Shown here piece by piece: positions 20,057-31,687 of a DNA stretch of 47,528 nucleotides. Every line of letters starts with the position of its first letter. The first letter of the stretch is position 1. Source of the stretch: Lingula anatina (Eukaryota; Brachiopoda; Lingulata; Lingulida; Lingulidae); NCBI RefSeq assembly GCF_001039355.2, contig NW_019773914.1:243437-290964 (forward strand). Direction: 5' to 3'. Position numbers and translations under genes: made by a program. A model generated the notes under the pieces. It searched no databases. It saw only the letters and a list, made by a program, of their open reading frames with translations, and was not told where the DNA came from.

Positions 20057-21862
20057 ATGTAAGGTAAATACCGTCACGTGCATCAGTCGTTCGTATTGAA
20101 ATTTAAACTGCCGCTTCCCCTTGAAGTTCTTAACAAGATTAAAAACGAAATTCGAAAAGGATTTGGAATGAAGTTTAAAAAAGTTCGTATAATCTGATTT
20201 GTATTTAACCAAAAATCTTTTCATCTGGACGCGTCAGAAAAAAAGTAATAAATCAAACGTGTTTTTTAATAAGCTAAAACATTTTAACGTTGACCCGGAA
20301 TAGATCCTGCAAGATATTCGTAATAGAGTTAAGAAGTTTAGATATTCATGAATTCATGAATTTTGTCTTACTTTGTAAAAAAATCGTCTTTCAGGTGAAA
20401 ATTCTAACGGGAGTCCATAGGGAGTGAAGAAGCATTTTCAAACAGCAAAAACCTGAATGGACAAGTTCCTATCGGCTTGAAGCACAACACGAAAAAGTCA
20501 ATCTGCATTGCAAGCATGGATCGCATTCACCTTTTATAATTATTAACGTTACGTGAACTGTTTTTTTAATATATATATTTTGGTTCTGTCTGTGTATAAA
20601 TATAAATAATATATGCATAAAAAGGAATTGTAACAAAAATTCAAGCAAATAATAATTAATTTAGAAAGCTTGCAGGATGGGCATGCTATTATTCTGACCT
20701 ACGAACAGAACAGTGACTTTGCTCCACTGATTTTTTTTTTCAATTACAAACTTCAGAAGATACACGTCAATATGTATAGGCCTAACGTGACGGTGCGATA
20801 TATAACTTACGTGAAATGCTTTTACAGTCTACCGTGGCAAGGAAGACAGGCCAGATAATACATGTACAATTACCTCAGTGTTTNTCGCGGTGTAATCTTC
20901 AAATGGTCCACGGGGTAAATGTACACATTCTTAATCCGAGTACGGTAGATCTAATCTCTGGGAATGGGGTCCAATACTCCCCCGCATTTTTGATCGGGGG
21001 AAGCAATGATATGGGGGAGTACCGGTGCGCCTACATCGGCAATTTTACTGGGGATGTATCGATGCGGGGATCTATCAGTGTGGTGTGGTGTGTGTGTGTG
21101 TGTGTGTGGTGGGGGGGGGGTATTGGTGCAGGGGATTATCGACATGACCCCGAACTGGTTTGATTCATGAATATCATGTGAACAAATGATACATGTCTTA
21201 AGTTCAGTGTGATCACAAATAAGGTTTTCAGTTTATTGAGGCAACGATTGTATGGAAAAAAATATAGCTTAAATTAGATGCGAGAGTTCGCCTGACCTAT
21301 TTCATTGGAAATCCCGCCATTTTATCACGACGGTAAAAGACAGGTGGAGTGAATTGTGCGGCCAGTTTCAAATTGCATCAAAACTGGCGGTAAACTATAT
21401 TTGAGGATAATCATGAGGTAGGTATAGATTTTCAACAAAAGTCAGAAATTATACTGAATACATTTTTTGTCAAAAGTGTACACTTTCCCCCCCCCCCCCC
21501 CCCCCCCAACATCAAGATCAAGATCACATGTATACGTATGGTAAATATCTATGTTGCAAGTTATGGTACATACAGTGCATCATGTATATAGTTTTGTTAA
21601 TAGGGGTATTGTTTATTCTGCACTGTGTGACCTACCCCAACTCATTCACATCAGTTCTGTCAATATACATACTTAATTTTGGCAAGTCTGAATAATGATA
21701 CGAAGGCAGTTTAACAGCACGAACACCTGCCAAGATTCATTTGATAAGTATACTTGGTACATGCTTAATCTTCAGTGACACTCTTTTAATTGTTATACAG
21801 GTATATATCAAAGTAATTTAATTTCACCATGCAAATCTGCAGTAGAAAAGAATTGGGAACCA
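20057..21862. other. No identifiable gene; low-complexity tracts
   Basis: Contains an N at 20884, a (GT)n then G-run (about 21086-21120) and a C-run (about 21487-21507). The stretch 20940-21140 is G-rich, with inverted TACTCCCCC/GGGGGAGTA (near 20977 and 21013). I see no gene. Confidence 0.5.
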
Positions 21863-23412
21863 TCATGGTTTCCTGAAAGCATCATTATGTAATTCATAGT
21901 AAACTTTGTTGTAACGGTACCTTACGTACCATAAATATATGGATGAGTGGTGGTCTACTGTAGTATGTCTTGACAAGTGAAAATGTTTATCTTTAACCAT
22001 GGTCCCCAATAATTTATGTTGTAGTGGTGATTTTTTTCCATTGCAGGTAAAAACGAAGAGTTTCATGCAAGTAACAGAGAAAATGGGTGCTACATAATTT
22101 GAAAGTGATCATGGTGATATCAGTCAACCTTTCAGATATTGTTTTTTATGTATTTGTTTCCATATTTCTGTTGATAGAGATATAAAAGATATATTTACTG
22201 AGTATTTGGACAGGACTAAGGACACTAAAGGTACATACTGTATACATATACATATGTAATGTATACATATATATATACTTTATGGTCACTATAATTTTTC
22301 AATAATAGTTGATTATTGCTGCAAACCAGTAGCCGATGGTTTACCACTTAATTGTTGGCTTATAATATTCAAACAGAAGGACAGAAAAAAAGAAAGAAAA
22401 GGGAAACGGGCATTTTGTAGTCTTGTATGTATTAATCATGCCCTCTCAAAGATTTATGAGCAAAATGTTGTAAAAGAACTAGGCAAAATAATATTGTGAG
22501 TAATGTTGAAAATGACACTTCATTTTGAAATTATATATCTTATCAGACTTGATCACAAAGCTTCAATATGTTTTTGACATTTTTATTTTCATTTCATTTC
22601 ATATAGTAGAACTAGTATTCACTGTGACAAATAAAGTACATTTGTTTTTAAAAAGCTGGTTGTACTTGATAATTAATGCAAATTAAATGTACTGGTACTG
22701 GTACATGTGTTTAAATATTTTTAATTTGCCAAATGTCTATAGTCATTCTTTAACATAAAACAACCAAAAGGTGCATTTAAATCATTGATGATACAATATA
22801 TAGAATAGATTGTAAAAACATGCCTTGGTTTTGAAGGCAGATATATTACTATAATCATGTTAATTTTAATTATCATTTTTCTACTATTATAACTTTGATA
22901 TAATTGATCAACATGTTTCAACATGTTGTATATGTTGAATAAAGAATTTTTAAGAAAGATATATTCATTAAAAATACTTCTATGCCAATGAAAATGAAGT
23001 AAGCAGTCCACTTATCTCATCAGTCTTACATGTCACACAGAAAACATATGGTATATATAAGCCAATTTTAGCTTGCACATTTACCACTGAAAATTTGGAC
23101 CAAATTCTTAGATTTTGTTTTTGTACAAATATCAGTCATAACACCGTAAATTAAATTGGAACTAAAACTAAATTGGGAAGGAAACCTAAACAGAAAGTAT
23201 CATATATCATTATAAAAAAAAATAATTAACGACCATGTTTAAAACAAGTAGTCGCCAAAGTGGAAATAGATGAAAATGTAATAAATATTCAGTTGGGCTT
23301 GTCTTGACGGATGCATGACGTCAAATCTTGAATTTGACACCATCTTCCCACTAAAACAGCTGAAGCATTTGTTTATGAGGATAGATTTGAATAAAAATTT
23401 AGCTACACAGTT
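21863..23412. other. No identifiable gene
   Basis: AT-rich sequence, with a short AT-rich tract near 22240-22275. The short open frames have no protein-like composition. Confidence 0.5.
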
Positions 23413-23448
23413 AGGCCACACTTTTTTTATTTTTATGGATGACATCCT
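23413..23448 (+). repeat. 36-bp repeat, inverted partner at 25382-25419
   Basis: AGGCCACACTTTTTTTATTT followed by TTATGGATGACATCCT. It is nearly identical, in reverse complement, to 25382-25419 apart from an extra A in the homopolymer. The pair flanks about 1.9 kb that includes the piggyBac-like element and the SINE. Confidence 0.75.
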
Positions 23449-23829
23449 CTGGTAACACCGAAATCGGTGCGAGAGGGCGAAAAAAAACTGGTAAGTAAAG
23501 GAATGCTGTCAGTACACAGCTGGAAACACAAATTTACCAAAGAAACACGTATCGAACTAACAATATGTCTTTATCCATACTCTCAAAACATTAAAGCATT
23601 GTGAATACTTTGTAGAAAGGTAAAAAAAGTCATGAATAGATATGCTGCATATTACCAAATCAATTTAAGGTTATTTCATGCATTTTGTTGGAATAGCAAT
23701 CAATAAAACAAATATCAAACAAACAGCGTGTCTTTATTTGTACTCTCATAACATTAAACACTATGAACACTTCACAGATATGTTAAAAAATATGCAAAGA
23801 TATATGCTTAATACTACCATATCTATTAA

Positions 23830-24775
23830 CCCTCAAGTGACCGAGTGGGGTCATTTACGACCCCAGCCATAGGATTTAATGTGCCATCTCTTTATTTTTT
23901 ATTCGAATTTTCTTTCCTTGCATGAGTTTGTCAGTCTACTCATCCTACACACTTCCACAGTTTTTTGTAGGGATCAACCAGTTAGTTTGGCGTATACATC
24001 ACAAACTCTTATGGGGTCATTTATGACCCCAAAGAGAAGCATTGGTTTTTAAATATATTTTTTTTTATTATTATTAAGGTTTGTGAAGATTGTGCTTGAA
24101 GTGTTACTATTAGTGCATTGCTGAATCTAATTTCAGTAGCTTTGTTGGAAATTGTTCTCATAACTGGGTCTCTCATTTTGACGGTTACAATTTTCGGGTA
24201 TTTCGGAAATCTAAAGAATTTTGTCGATATCATATTATACATATATTAACAAATTGTTTATGTGGATTTTGTTTTATACACAGATGTGGTAGTAACATAC
24301 ATGTAGGTTGATTGAATGTGTTCTGAGTAGTATGACTTCCTTACCAGCATTAGGTATTCCCTACTCAGCAAGTCTCAGCTAATTATTCTTATTGAAGTTA
24401 GCAGGATGCTATATCAACATAAGTCAAAATATTTTTACTCAAAGTAATTTTGTAATGCACTTTTTTTCATTTAGTGTGGCAAATAAAAATAGAAATATTT
24501 CTGCAAGTGGAAACTGGTAAAGACTGTCTAAATACCGGTGTAATGTTGTTCTTAAAATCTGTGCTTGGTTATTTCATGCAATAAAAGTATTATTACCAAA
24601 TACTTATTACATTAGATCATTATAAAATACTTGTCTTAGATCCTGGGAGTAGTATAGGTGTGATAAACCCTCAACAGCCTTTTATAATAAAGATCCCTGT
24701 ACAGAGCACAATGGGGTCATAGATGACCCCACTTGGTCATTTCAGTCAGTAAAATGGCTTGGTCTCTTGAGGGTT
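23830..24775. mobile_element. piggyBac-like non-autonomous element with TTAA target
   Basis: TTAA flanks both sides (23826-23829 and 24776-24779). The ends are CCCTCAAGTGACCGAG and, from the right, CCCTCAAGAGACCAAG. Three palindromes of the form GGGGTCAT..ATGACCCC lie inside (near 23849, 24013 and 24713). No transposase frame is present in its 946 bp. TTAA target and CCC ends are established features of piggyBac elements. Confidence 0.8.
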
Positions 24776-24954
24776 AAAGGTCATTTCAGTCGATGCCATT
24801 TTGTATACTTCGACTCACCAAACTGTGGGGTGGCTTGTACGACCTTCAGCCCACCAAATACCTCGATGCCCTTCGTTGTCGTCCCTTTTTTCGCTCAAAA
24901 AAAAAAAAAAAAGCCCTGATACCAGTATGTTGTAGTGCCCAACTTAGGGTAGAA

Positions 24955-25030
24955 CGGCCGGATAGCTCAGGCGGTAGAGCACTCGCCCTACTAGCTAGAG
25001 GTCACGGGTTTGTGCCCAGGTCGGTTCAAA
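24955..25030 (+). repeat. tRNA-derived SINE head
   Basis: Box A-like TAGCTCAGGCGGTAGAGC (24963-24980) and box B-like GGTCACGGGTTTGTGCCC (25000-25017) have tRNA spacing. The terminal strands CGGCCGG and GTCGGTT do not pair well and the anticodon arm is irregular, so a SINE is more likely than a working tRNA. The SINE body probably continues toward about 25170. Confidence 0.55.
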
Positions 25031-25381
25031 ATGTTTTGCACAGGATGTCCCTGGAATGTTGCGGGCGATAATCACTGGCTGCCGCCAGCCTTTCATTCAA
25101 TTGTAAAGAGGTGATATCTCCATGCTCAATATCAATGACATACCAATCCAAAACGACGGCCCCGTTCTCTTTTTTACTTAATTGTTGTGTAATTTGAAAG
25201 TAATCCTAGAGATGTATTTGACGGCAAAGCGGACATATTTCCACGTGGCGATAATAGGCATGCGCAGAAAGCACATTTTCCGGCAAATTCAACAACGATG
25301 TTTGTGACAACCGACTTCGTTGGGGGTGATTTTTTTTTATTATTTTTTTTATGGAGAACAGACGTAAATCAGTGCGCGCGC

Positions 25382-25419
25382 AGGATGTCATCCATAAAAA
25401 TAAAAAAAAGTGTGGCCTT
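25382..25419 (-). repeat. Inverted partner of 23413-23448
   Basis: Reverse complement of 23413-23448 with one indel in the A-run. Sequences outside the repeat do not match, so it is a discrete unit. Confidence 0.75.
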
Positions 25420-25833
25420 ATGGCTTTTAAACACACATGTAGGCTCTAGAATTTCCTGCACACTTTCTAATATTGAAAATTATAATGAAAGTTATGATGT
25501 TGTCATTGAAAAATGTCACCACGACGGGCAAAGAAGCAGGTTGCTTTTAAAAATTGGCATGATTGGTTTACATTCAACATACGATGGTTAACAATGACAT
25601 CTCCCAATTAATATATTTTTATTAACACCCACCAGTTACAAATGGCATTGTCGAGAGGAAAGAGAGAGAATGCAGTTACCGGTGTCCCCTTCTGAAAGCC
25701 ATACTTCTCAGACGAGAGAGAGAGAAAGAGAGAGACAAAAACTATTTGTGTCTTGTTCAAAAAGTTATTTTATTGAATTTTTCAAAAAACCATATGGTTT
25801 ACCATTTAATACAACCTTCCATTGTTTTTGCAG

Positions 25834-27263
25834 ATGCCATTAAAACAGCATGTGTGGCATTCCCACGTGAACCTGGCATTGTGACCGTCTTCCCAGCATA
25901 CAAAGCAAATGAACAACATCCGCCTTTCATTGCAGTGCTAGTGAGCATTGGGTTTTGTGGAGATAAAATGACAAAATATGAGGGCTTCACCGTCGAATAC
26001 TACTCTTGGGACATGCCAGATATGGAGGCTCAGAGGGCCCTGTCCTCCCAAGAAGCTGAAGAGAATCCAATTCCACCTGAAAAATCTGCTGAAATTGGAC
26101 AAGTCATACAAAATGAGTCTGAAGATCTTTTTAATAAGCACAGGAATCTGACAATTATTTCAGCATCCCCCGTTAAAGTGACGGGAGGTAAAGTTATATG
26201 CACACCTTGTATAGTATTATATTGTCGTGCAAAACGTGTGGTACCACTGGGTGATTCTCTATTTCCAGAGTCAATTGAAGGTATTCCTGTAGATGTGCGG
26301 GAAGGTTTTGTGTCATTGTCCATGAATAACGGTAATCCACAAAATCCAGAAGAGGAGCACTTGGGTCAAAATCCAACTTTTTACAGTGATCCACTGAGAG
26401 TGGGCTGCAGCATAGGACTGGAAAATTTGAAGCGTTGTGGTACTTTAGGAATGTTTGTACTATGTGAGCAGACATTATGTTTTCTCACATGCTACCATGT
26501 GTTACGATTTCACATAGATGCCCCCTTTAAAAAGGGGGAGAAAGTCTGCCAACCATCCGATGTCGATCAAGAAACAAACATAAAATTCCGACAAGATCTT
26601 GCATCTAGAGACAAAAACAGAGTTTGTGGTGTTGTCAGAGATTTTCGCTTTGGGAATTTCAGTATTCACAATAAGCCATACGGCATTGATGTAGCCCTTG
26701 TTGAAATCAGGGACAGAGGGACCTATGGGATACCTGCAGGATTAGCTCCACAAACTTTGCGGGATCTTCACCTGGAAGAAAGTGAATTATCTTTTAATGA
26801 CGCATGTCTTGGATCCGACAAAGACTTAAGTTCCCATGTTATGTTCAAATGTGGCAGGCAAACTGGTCTCACACGGGGAATGGTCAGGTTCATAAATGGT
26901 GTGGTTTGTCGACCGGATATTGTACAGTATGAGGCAGAACAAGCAGGTGTGCCCATTCTTTGTAATGAACTACTGTCATCTATGGTAGAGATATGTGGAC
27001 CTAGAACTGGAGACAATGACTGTGATAGTTTTGCTGAACGTGGAGACTCTGGAGCTGCAGTGTTCTATTTAAAGGACGGGAAACCCCATATTGTGGGGAT
27101 GGTGGTGGCAAAGACCTCCTATTCTGCTGCCTTAATATCACCCATTTGGCCAATATTCAAATTGTTTAACATTGAACTAGCAAGGATAGAGGAGGATATG
27201 GGAACTGAGCCAGCAATGCCTGAAATGCTGTACACGAGGGGTCGTTCAGAAAACATGTCGTAA
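25834..27263 (+). CDS. Trypsin-fold serine protease-like protein, large terminal exon
   Basis: The acceptor TTTTTGCAG precedes 25834; the frame is open for about 475 codons to TAA (27261-27263), and an AATAAA lies near 27472. Counting the open frame from 25746, the trypsin-fold signatures are CFLTCYHVL (His251), GIDVALVEI (Asp315) and ERGDSGAAVF (Ser435, oxyanion GDSG). All three catalytic residues are present and correctly ordered. No signal peptide is encoded here, and the upstream exon (phase 1 junction) was not found. The part before the protease (about 31-215) has AFPREPGIVTVFPAY and no domain I recognise. Intracellular trypsin-like domains of this kind occur in multidomain proteins of molluscs and other invertebrates; a role in immunity is only a guess. 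Confidence 0.75.
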
Positions 27264-28425
27264 TTTGTAGACCATGCACTGAACCATAATTTATCATTAA
27301 TTTTGAAATTGACTGAATAACCATAGTTTCATTATGATGAATATCGAGTGATATGGAAACATATCCAAGTTTTTTTGAAAAGTAAAAATTGTATTGTCAG
27401 TAAGAGGGATTATCAGGATTGTGAAAAGTTAAATATCTTGACAGCATTCTGTACAGTCCATGAAAGTAGTAAATAAATAGCATGGAGGAATATATGACTT
27501 GTATTTACTACATGTACCTCGTGTAACAGCAGAAGACAACAACTTTGTCACAGATATATTGATCCCTCAGTTTTCTTTCTACGACAAAATGTTGGTACTT
27601 TTGAGCCAATTTAAGAAATATTGTGAATTATTTGTTTTTTTTTTCTTATAAATAATGTAAATTTCACAAGCAAAGTTAAAAGAAGCAGATTATCCTGTAA
27701 TATATGTCAATATTAAGATCCTTCAATGCCATATAATACAAAATAACATGCTTATGCTTTTAATGCTGTATTAAAGGTTCTGTTTAACAACATTTATTAT
27801 TAATTATTAGTATTTTTGACCATATTTGTGTAAAACCAGTAGAAACAGGTACACTGTGCACCTATTACAGTGTCATGATCCTGTATATGTTATTATACCC
27901 ATCTATGTACAAGGTGTAAAACTAGTAGAAACAGGTACACTGTGCACCTATTACAGTGCAATGATCCTGTATGTGCTATGGTAACTTATGTTATTATACC
28001 CATCTATTTAAACTAGCTTATAAATTACTCCTTTAGTTCATTCCCACAAACAAAAATGGATATTTGTAAAAAGCACTGTTTATATGTAAAAAAGCATCCA
28101 TATTTATTTTATGTAAATATATTCTGATAATGTCAACACCATGTAATTTATGTAAATATATCCCCTTAAAGATGGCAACACTACAAAAACGTGGGAAGGT
28201 GTTTTAATATGTAAAAGAATAGTTTGTAAAGTATAGTTTGATAATTTTACTAGTGTATACATATAAGTCCATTTATTATTTTGATATTATTCAAGGTGGA
28301 TGTTTTTATATGAAGTATTGTATTATATTATATTTACAAAAACACTGTATATATGTAGAAAGTTTTAATAAGCACTTTATGTTTATATATATTCCCTGAA
28401 AGAAGACAGCACCACAGATATTTAT
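27264..28425. other. 3' UTR and AT-rich repeat-bearing sequence
   Basis: Probably begins with the 3' UTR of the protease-like gene (AATAAA near 27472). The rest is AT-rich with a tandem duplication (27829-28009) and degenerate repeats of TATGTAAATATATTCC type. Confidence 0.5.
27829..28009 (+). repeat. Tandem duplication, unit about 80-96 bp
   Basis: 27829-27907 and 27914-28009 share AGTAGAAACAGGTACACTGT followed by GCACCTATTACAGTG and TTATTATACCCATCTAT. The second copy carries a short insertion (about 15 bp) in its second half. Confidence 0.85.
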
Positions 28426-28764
28426 CAGGCCTACCCAACTACCAGACTCGGCACATAAGGTTCCTGAATTAACCGGTATATCGGACCACACTACCCGTTT
28501 TCAAAGGTGTGTCAGATCGCATTTCGGAGTATCAGTCAGAACACCGACAGGATGAGCCGGCAGTCGTCCTACAAAATTTGTTCTGGGGTATGATACACCA
28601 AAATGCGATATGACACACCTTGAAAACGGGTAGTGTGGTCTGATATACCGGTTAATTCAGGATCCTTATCATGTGCCGAGTCTGGTAGTTGGGTAGTGTG
28701 GTCTGATATACCGGTTAATTCAGGATCCTTATCATGTGCTGAGTCTGGTAGTTGGGTAGGCCTG
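28426..28764. mobile_element. Foldback MITE with TTTAT duplication and internal 63-bp tandem repeat
   Basis: The ends are CAGGCCTACCCAACTACC and its complement; the long arms meet near the centre. TTTAT flanks both sides (28421-28425 and 28765-28769), a plausible 5-bp target duplication. The right arm contains a 63-bp unit twice in tandem (28631-28693 and 28694-28756), differing at one base, which breaks the symmetry of the hairpin. No coding frame. Confidence 0.8.
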
Positions 28765-29500
28765 TTTATGTGTGCAGAAAGTTACAATATGTTTTATGTA
28801 CAGGTATGATATTATAGTATACTTTGTTCTCATTCACAGAGTATAGATTGACAGATATCTTAACTTGCTTGTTTATGTATATAAGTTCATCAATTAGTTT
28901 TACATTACCCGTTGTAGATATTTGAATATTTAAATTTTTTTGTATTTTTTAACACTGTATATGTGTAAAAAGTTTTAATATGTAAGTTAAGTAAATGTAT
29001 TCAGTCAACAATATGAACATCATATATCATATCTTACTTCAGTATATTTATATATTCCCTCAAAGATATCAACAGCATAAATATATATGTATATGGAAAG
29101 ATGTTACAATATGGAACATATTGAATGTATTTGATCTAATATGAACATACATGTACATTTATGTATATTAGTTCATTAATTAGTTTTAGATTATTCATGG
29201 CTTTTATTAAATCACCAAAAATATATACGAAAAGATGGTTCAATATCCAGCATATGTAAAGATATTATAGGGTCACTTACAGAGAACTTAGATTGAAAGA
29301 TGTTTTAATTTAATAGCTATTGTATGGGTGTGTATACGAGTTCATTTATCAGTTTTAGATTAACTATGTGGTTTTGTAAAATTACCACAATGTGGACCTT
29401 GCAAATAAACTAATTTCTAATTTAAGTTGTCTTACTTGTATCTTTAGAACATAGGCCTTTATATCGCCTTTCTTTTATGATACTTTATAAAAGCAAATTT
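28765..29500. other. AT-rich degenerate repeats, no gene
   Basis: Irregular repeats of TTTATGTATAT-AGTTCAT-AATTAGTTTTA and GTAAAAAGTTTTAATATGTA type (for example near 28870, 29158 and 29335), resembling an old minisatellite. Confidence 0.45.
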
Positions 29501-29528
29501 TATTATTTAAAGAAAGGGAGGGTTCCAG

Positions 29529-29691
29529 ATGTCAGACACTGAAAATTATAACACTTCAATACAACATAATAGTCAAAATTGCTGCCCAGATCACAGTGCT
29601 AAAACGTATTTTGATAAAAAAGAATCCTCAGAGAGACCACTAGCCTCCAAAAGCAAAGCATATGTTCACCGTGATACAGTTGCTATGAAAG
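29529..29691 (+). CDS. Possible single exon, unidentified
   Basis: The sequence GTTCCAG/ATGTCAGAC and the donor AAG/GTAATT bracket 54 codons (starting MSDTENYNTSIQHNSQNC). The composition is hydrophilic and protein-like. The frame runs on to 29780 past the donor. No family is recognised. It could be an exon of the gene ending at 27263 in an alternative transcript, or chance. Confidence 0.25.
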
Positions 29692-29780
29692 GTAATTCAA
29701 ATGCAGTCGTAGAGAATATCTTATTCCAAAAAACTCTATATCTGGGTACCAATGTGTCATTTGCCCAATATCTAAAGTAG

Positions 29781-30162
29781 CCTCAATTCCCAGATATCTT
29801 CAGAGAGAGAGAGTAGAGCGTTTATTAATTGCCTCTGCTTTATAAACACTGAAACCTCTTATTTTAACTTCTTCAAATTTTAGTTTCCAGTAAACAACAC
29901 AGATACGGGGAATTTATATAAAATAATAATAAAAAAACAAACGTAATACTCGCATAAATAAAAAATACATATTTGATGATCTGTAGAAAATATAGAGCCT
30001 AAAAGTGCATTTATCAACCTGAAATGTATTAAGTTGAAGCCGTTTGTTATTTTTTGTGTAAACCTGCGCATAAATACCCAGTACATCGACTGCGTATTCT
30101 TTCTGTCTCCCTACCGTGAGTTAATAGATTTGTTTGAATTAGAATAATAAGATTGTCTTACT
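29781..30162. other. No identifiable gene
   Basis: AT-rich spacer. Nothing recognised on either strand. Confidence 0.5.
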
Positions 30163-30463
30163 CAGGGGCGAATTTAGGGAGGGGGGTTCAGTGGGGTCCT
30201 GACCCCCCCCCCCCCCCTCCTTCGGTTTCTGAAAAAAAATCACACTAAATATTACCCTTTTGAAATGAGATTTTTAAGTTGCTGATTTATAGTTCTTAAC
30301 CGTTCCAAAAGGCACCGTTTGGCATTTAAAACACCAAAATATTTGGGGGCCCTTCAGTGGTCCCCCAACCCCACCACAAGGGGGCTGAGGGTCGGCTTCG
30401 AATCCGAGGCCTGACATTTGTAAAAGACACTGTCACCCCCTTCAAATCCTGGATCTGCCCCTG
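30163..30463. mobile_element. hAT-like non-autonomous element
   Basis: The left end is CAGGGGCGAATTTAGGGA; the right end, read inward, is CAGGGGCAGATCCAGGAT. CAGGGGCGGA-type ends are common in hAT MITEs. The 8-bp flanks are not a clear duplication. The interior includes a C-run and the motif GGCACCGTTTGG shared with 30739-30763 and 31639-31663. Confidence 0.55.
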
Positions 30464-30738
30464 TCTAACCACCTGTATAATGCGTTCAGGAGACAAAACT
30501 GGTGTCTTCTTTGTGAAATTGTTTGGCAAATATGCTTAGGCGGGGATGTTTTTTGTTCTTTATCCTTTACCAGCTACGCCACAGATCAAACACGAATAAA
30601 GTCAGTAGGTAATGGCGGCATGAATGTCATACTTCTCAGCAAGTTTTTTTTTCAAAAGTCACGTCGTCCTTATCACTATCAGTGATCTCTCAGTAATCTT
30701 TCTTGAATTTAGAATTTAGGGCAGCTGATTCATAGTTC

Positions 30739-30874
30739 TCAACCGTACCAAACGGCACCGTTTGCTCCCCAAAACACTCCACGGAGGCCGAGAGTCGGCT
30801 TCTTATCGGAGGCTTGTCATTCATAAAAAAAAAAACGATCACGTAAGATTGCCACCTGACATTTGGGCGCCTTG
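30739..30874. mobile_element. Fragment of the same hAT-like family
   Basis: AACCGTACCAAACGGCACCG and the downstream AGAGTCGGCTTC and GGAGGCTTGTCAT parallel the interior of 30163-30463. It is cut by the assembly gap. Confidence 0.5.
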
Positions 30875-31260
30875 NNNNNNNNNNNNNNNNNNNNNNNNNN
30901 NNNNNNNNNNNNNNNNNNNNNNNNNNNNNNNNNNNNNNNNNNNNNNNNNNNNNNNNNNNNNNNNNNNNNNNNNNNNNNNNNNNNNNNNNNNNNNNNNNNN
31001 NNNNNNNNNNNNNNNNNNNNNNNNNNNNNNNNNNNNNNNNNNNNNNNNNNNNNNNNNNNNNNNNNNNNNNNNNNNNNNNNNNNNNNNNNNNNNNNNNNNN
31101 NNNNNNNNNNNNNNNNNNNNNNNNNNNNNNNNNNNNNNNNNNNNNNNNNNNNNNNNNNNNNNNNNNNNNNNNNNNNNNNNNNNNNNNNNNNNNNNNNNNN
31201 NNNNNNNNNNNNNNNNNNNNNNNNNNNNNNNNNNNNNNNNNNNNNNNNNNNNNNNNNNNN
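30875..31260. other. Assembly gap (386 N)
   Basis: A run of N within the hAT-like repeat cluster. The right edge is a suspicious palindrome (31261-31294). Confidence 1.
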
Positions 31261-31459
31261 GGGGGTTTTTTTTTTAAAAAAAAAAAAAACCCCCTAAAAA
31301 TTTCCCCCCGACATTTGGGGGCCCTTGGGGCCGTGAAAAGGAAACCCCCCCCCCCCCCCCCCCCGGAACAAATAACCTGTATGAACTCGGCAAAGTGGTA
31401 CGGTACACAGTAGCGGATTTAAGGGGTTTCCAGTGGTTCCTGACTCCCCGGGGCCGTAG

Positions 31460-31547
31460 CGATAGTCCGAAGGTTCAATAGTCCGAAGGTTCATTGGTCC
31501 GAATGTTCGCTATAGAACCTTCGGACCAATGAACCTTCGGACTATCG
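31460..31547. repeat. GTCCGAAGGTTC hairpin cluster
   Basis: CGATAGTCCGAAGGTTCA (31460-31477) is the exact complement of 31530-31547. GTCCGAAGGTTC or near variants occur three times on the left and twice inverted on the right, giving a strong hairpin. Confidence 0.85.
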
Positions 31548-31687
31548 AGACGCCCCCGACCCCCCTACGATTCCTGGAAAACATCAAATCAATGGTCCTC
31601 TCTTGAAATTAGTATTTCGACAAGCTGAATCATAGTTATAAACCGTACCAAATGGCACCGTTCGCCCTCTAAAATACTAAAAATTTT

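Noticed and set aside
24955-25030. Functional tRNA gene
   Set aside because: A and B boxes are present but the acceptor and anticodon stems do not pair properly. A SINE head is more likely.
27829-28009. CRISPR-like direct repeats
   Set aside because: Only two long tandem copies in a eukaryotic AT-rich region, with no spacers of regular length.
30762-31297. Open frames spanning the second gap
   Set aside because: Made of N and homopolymers.
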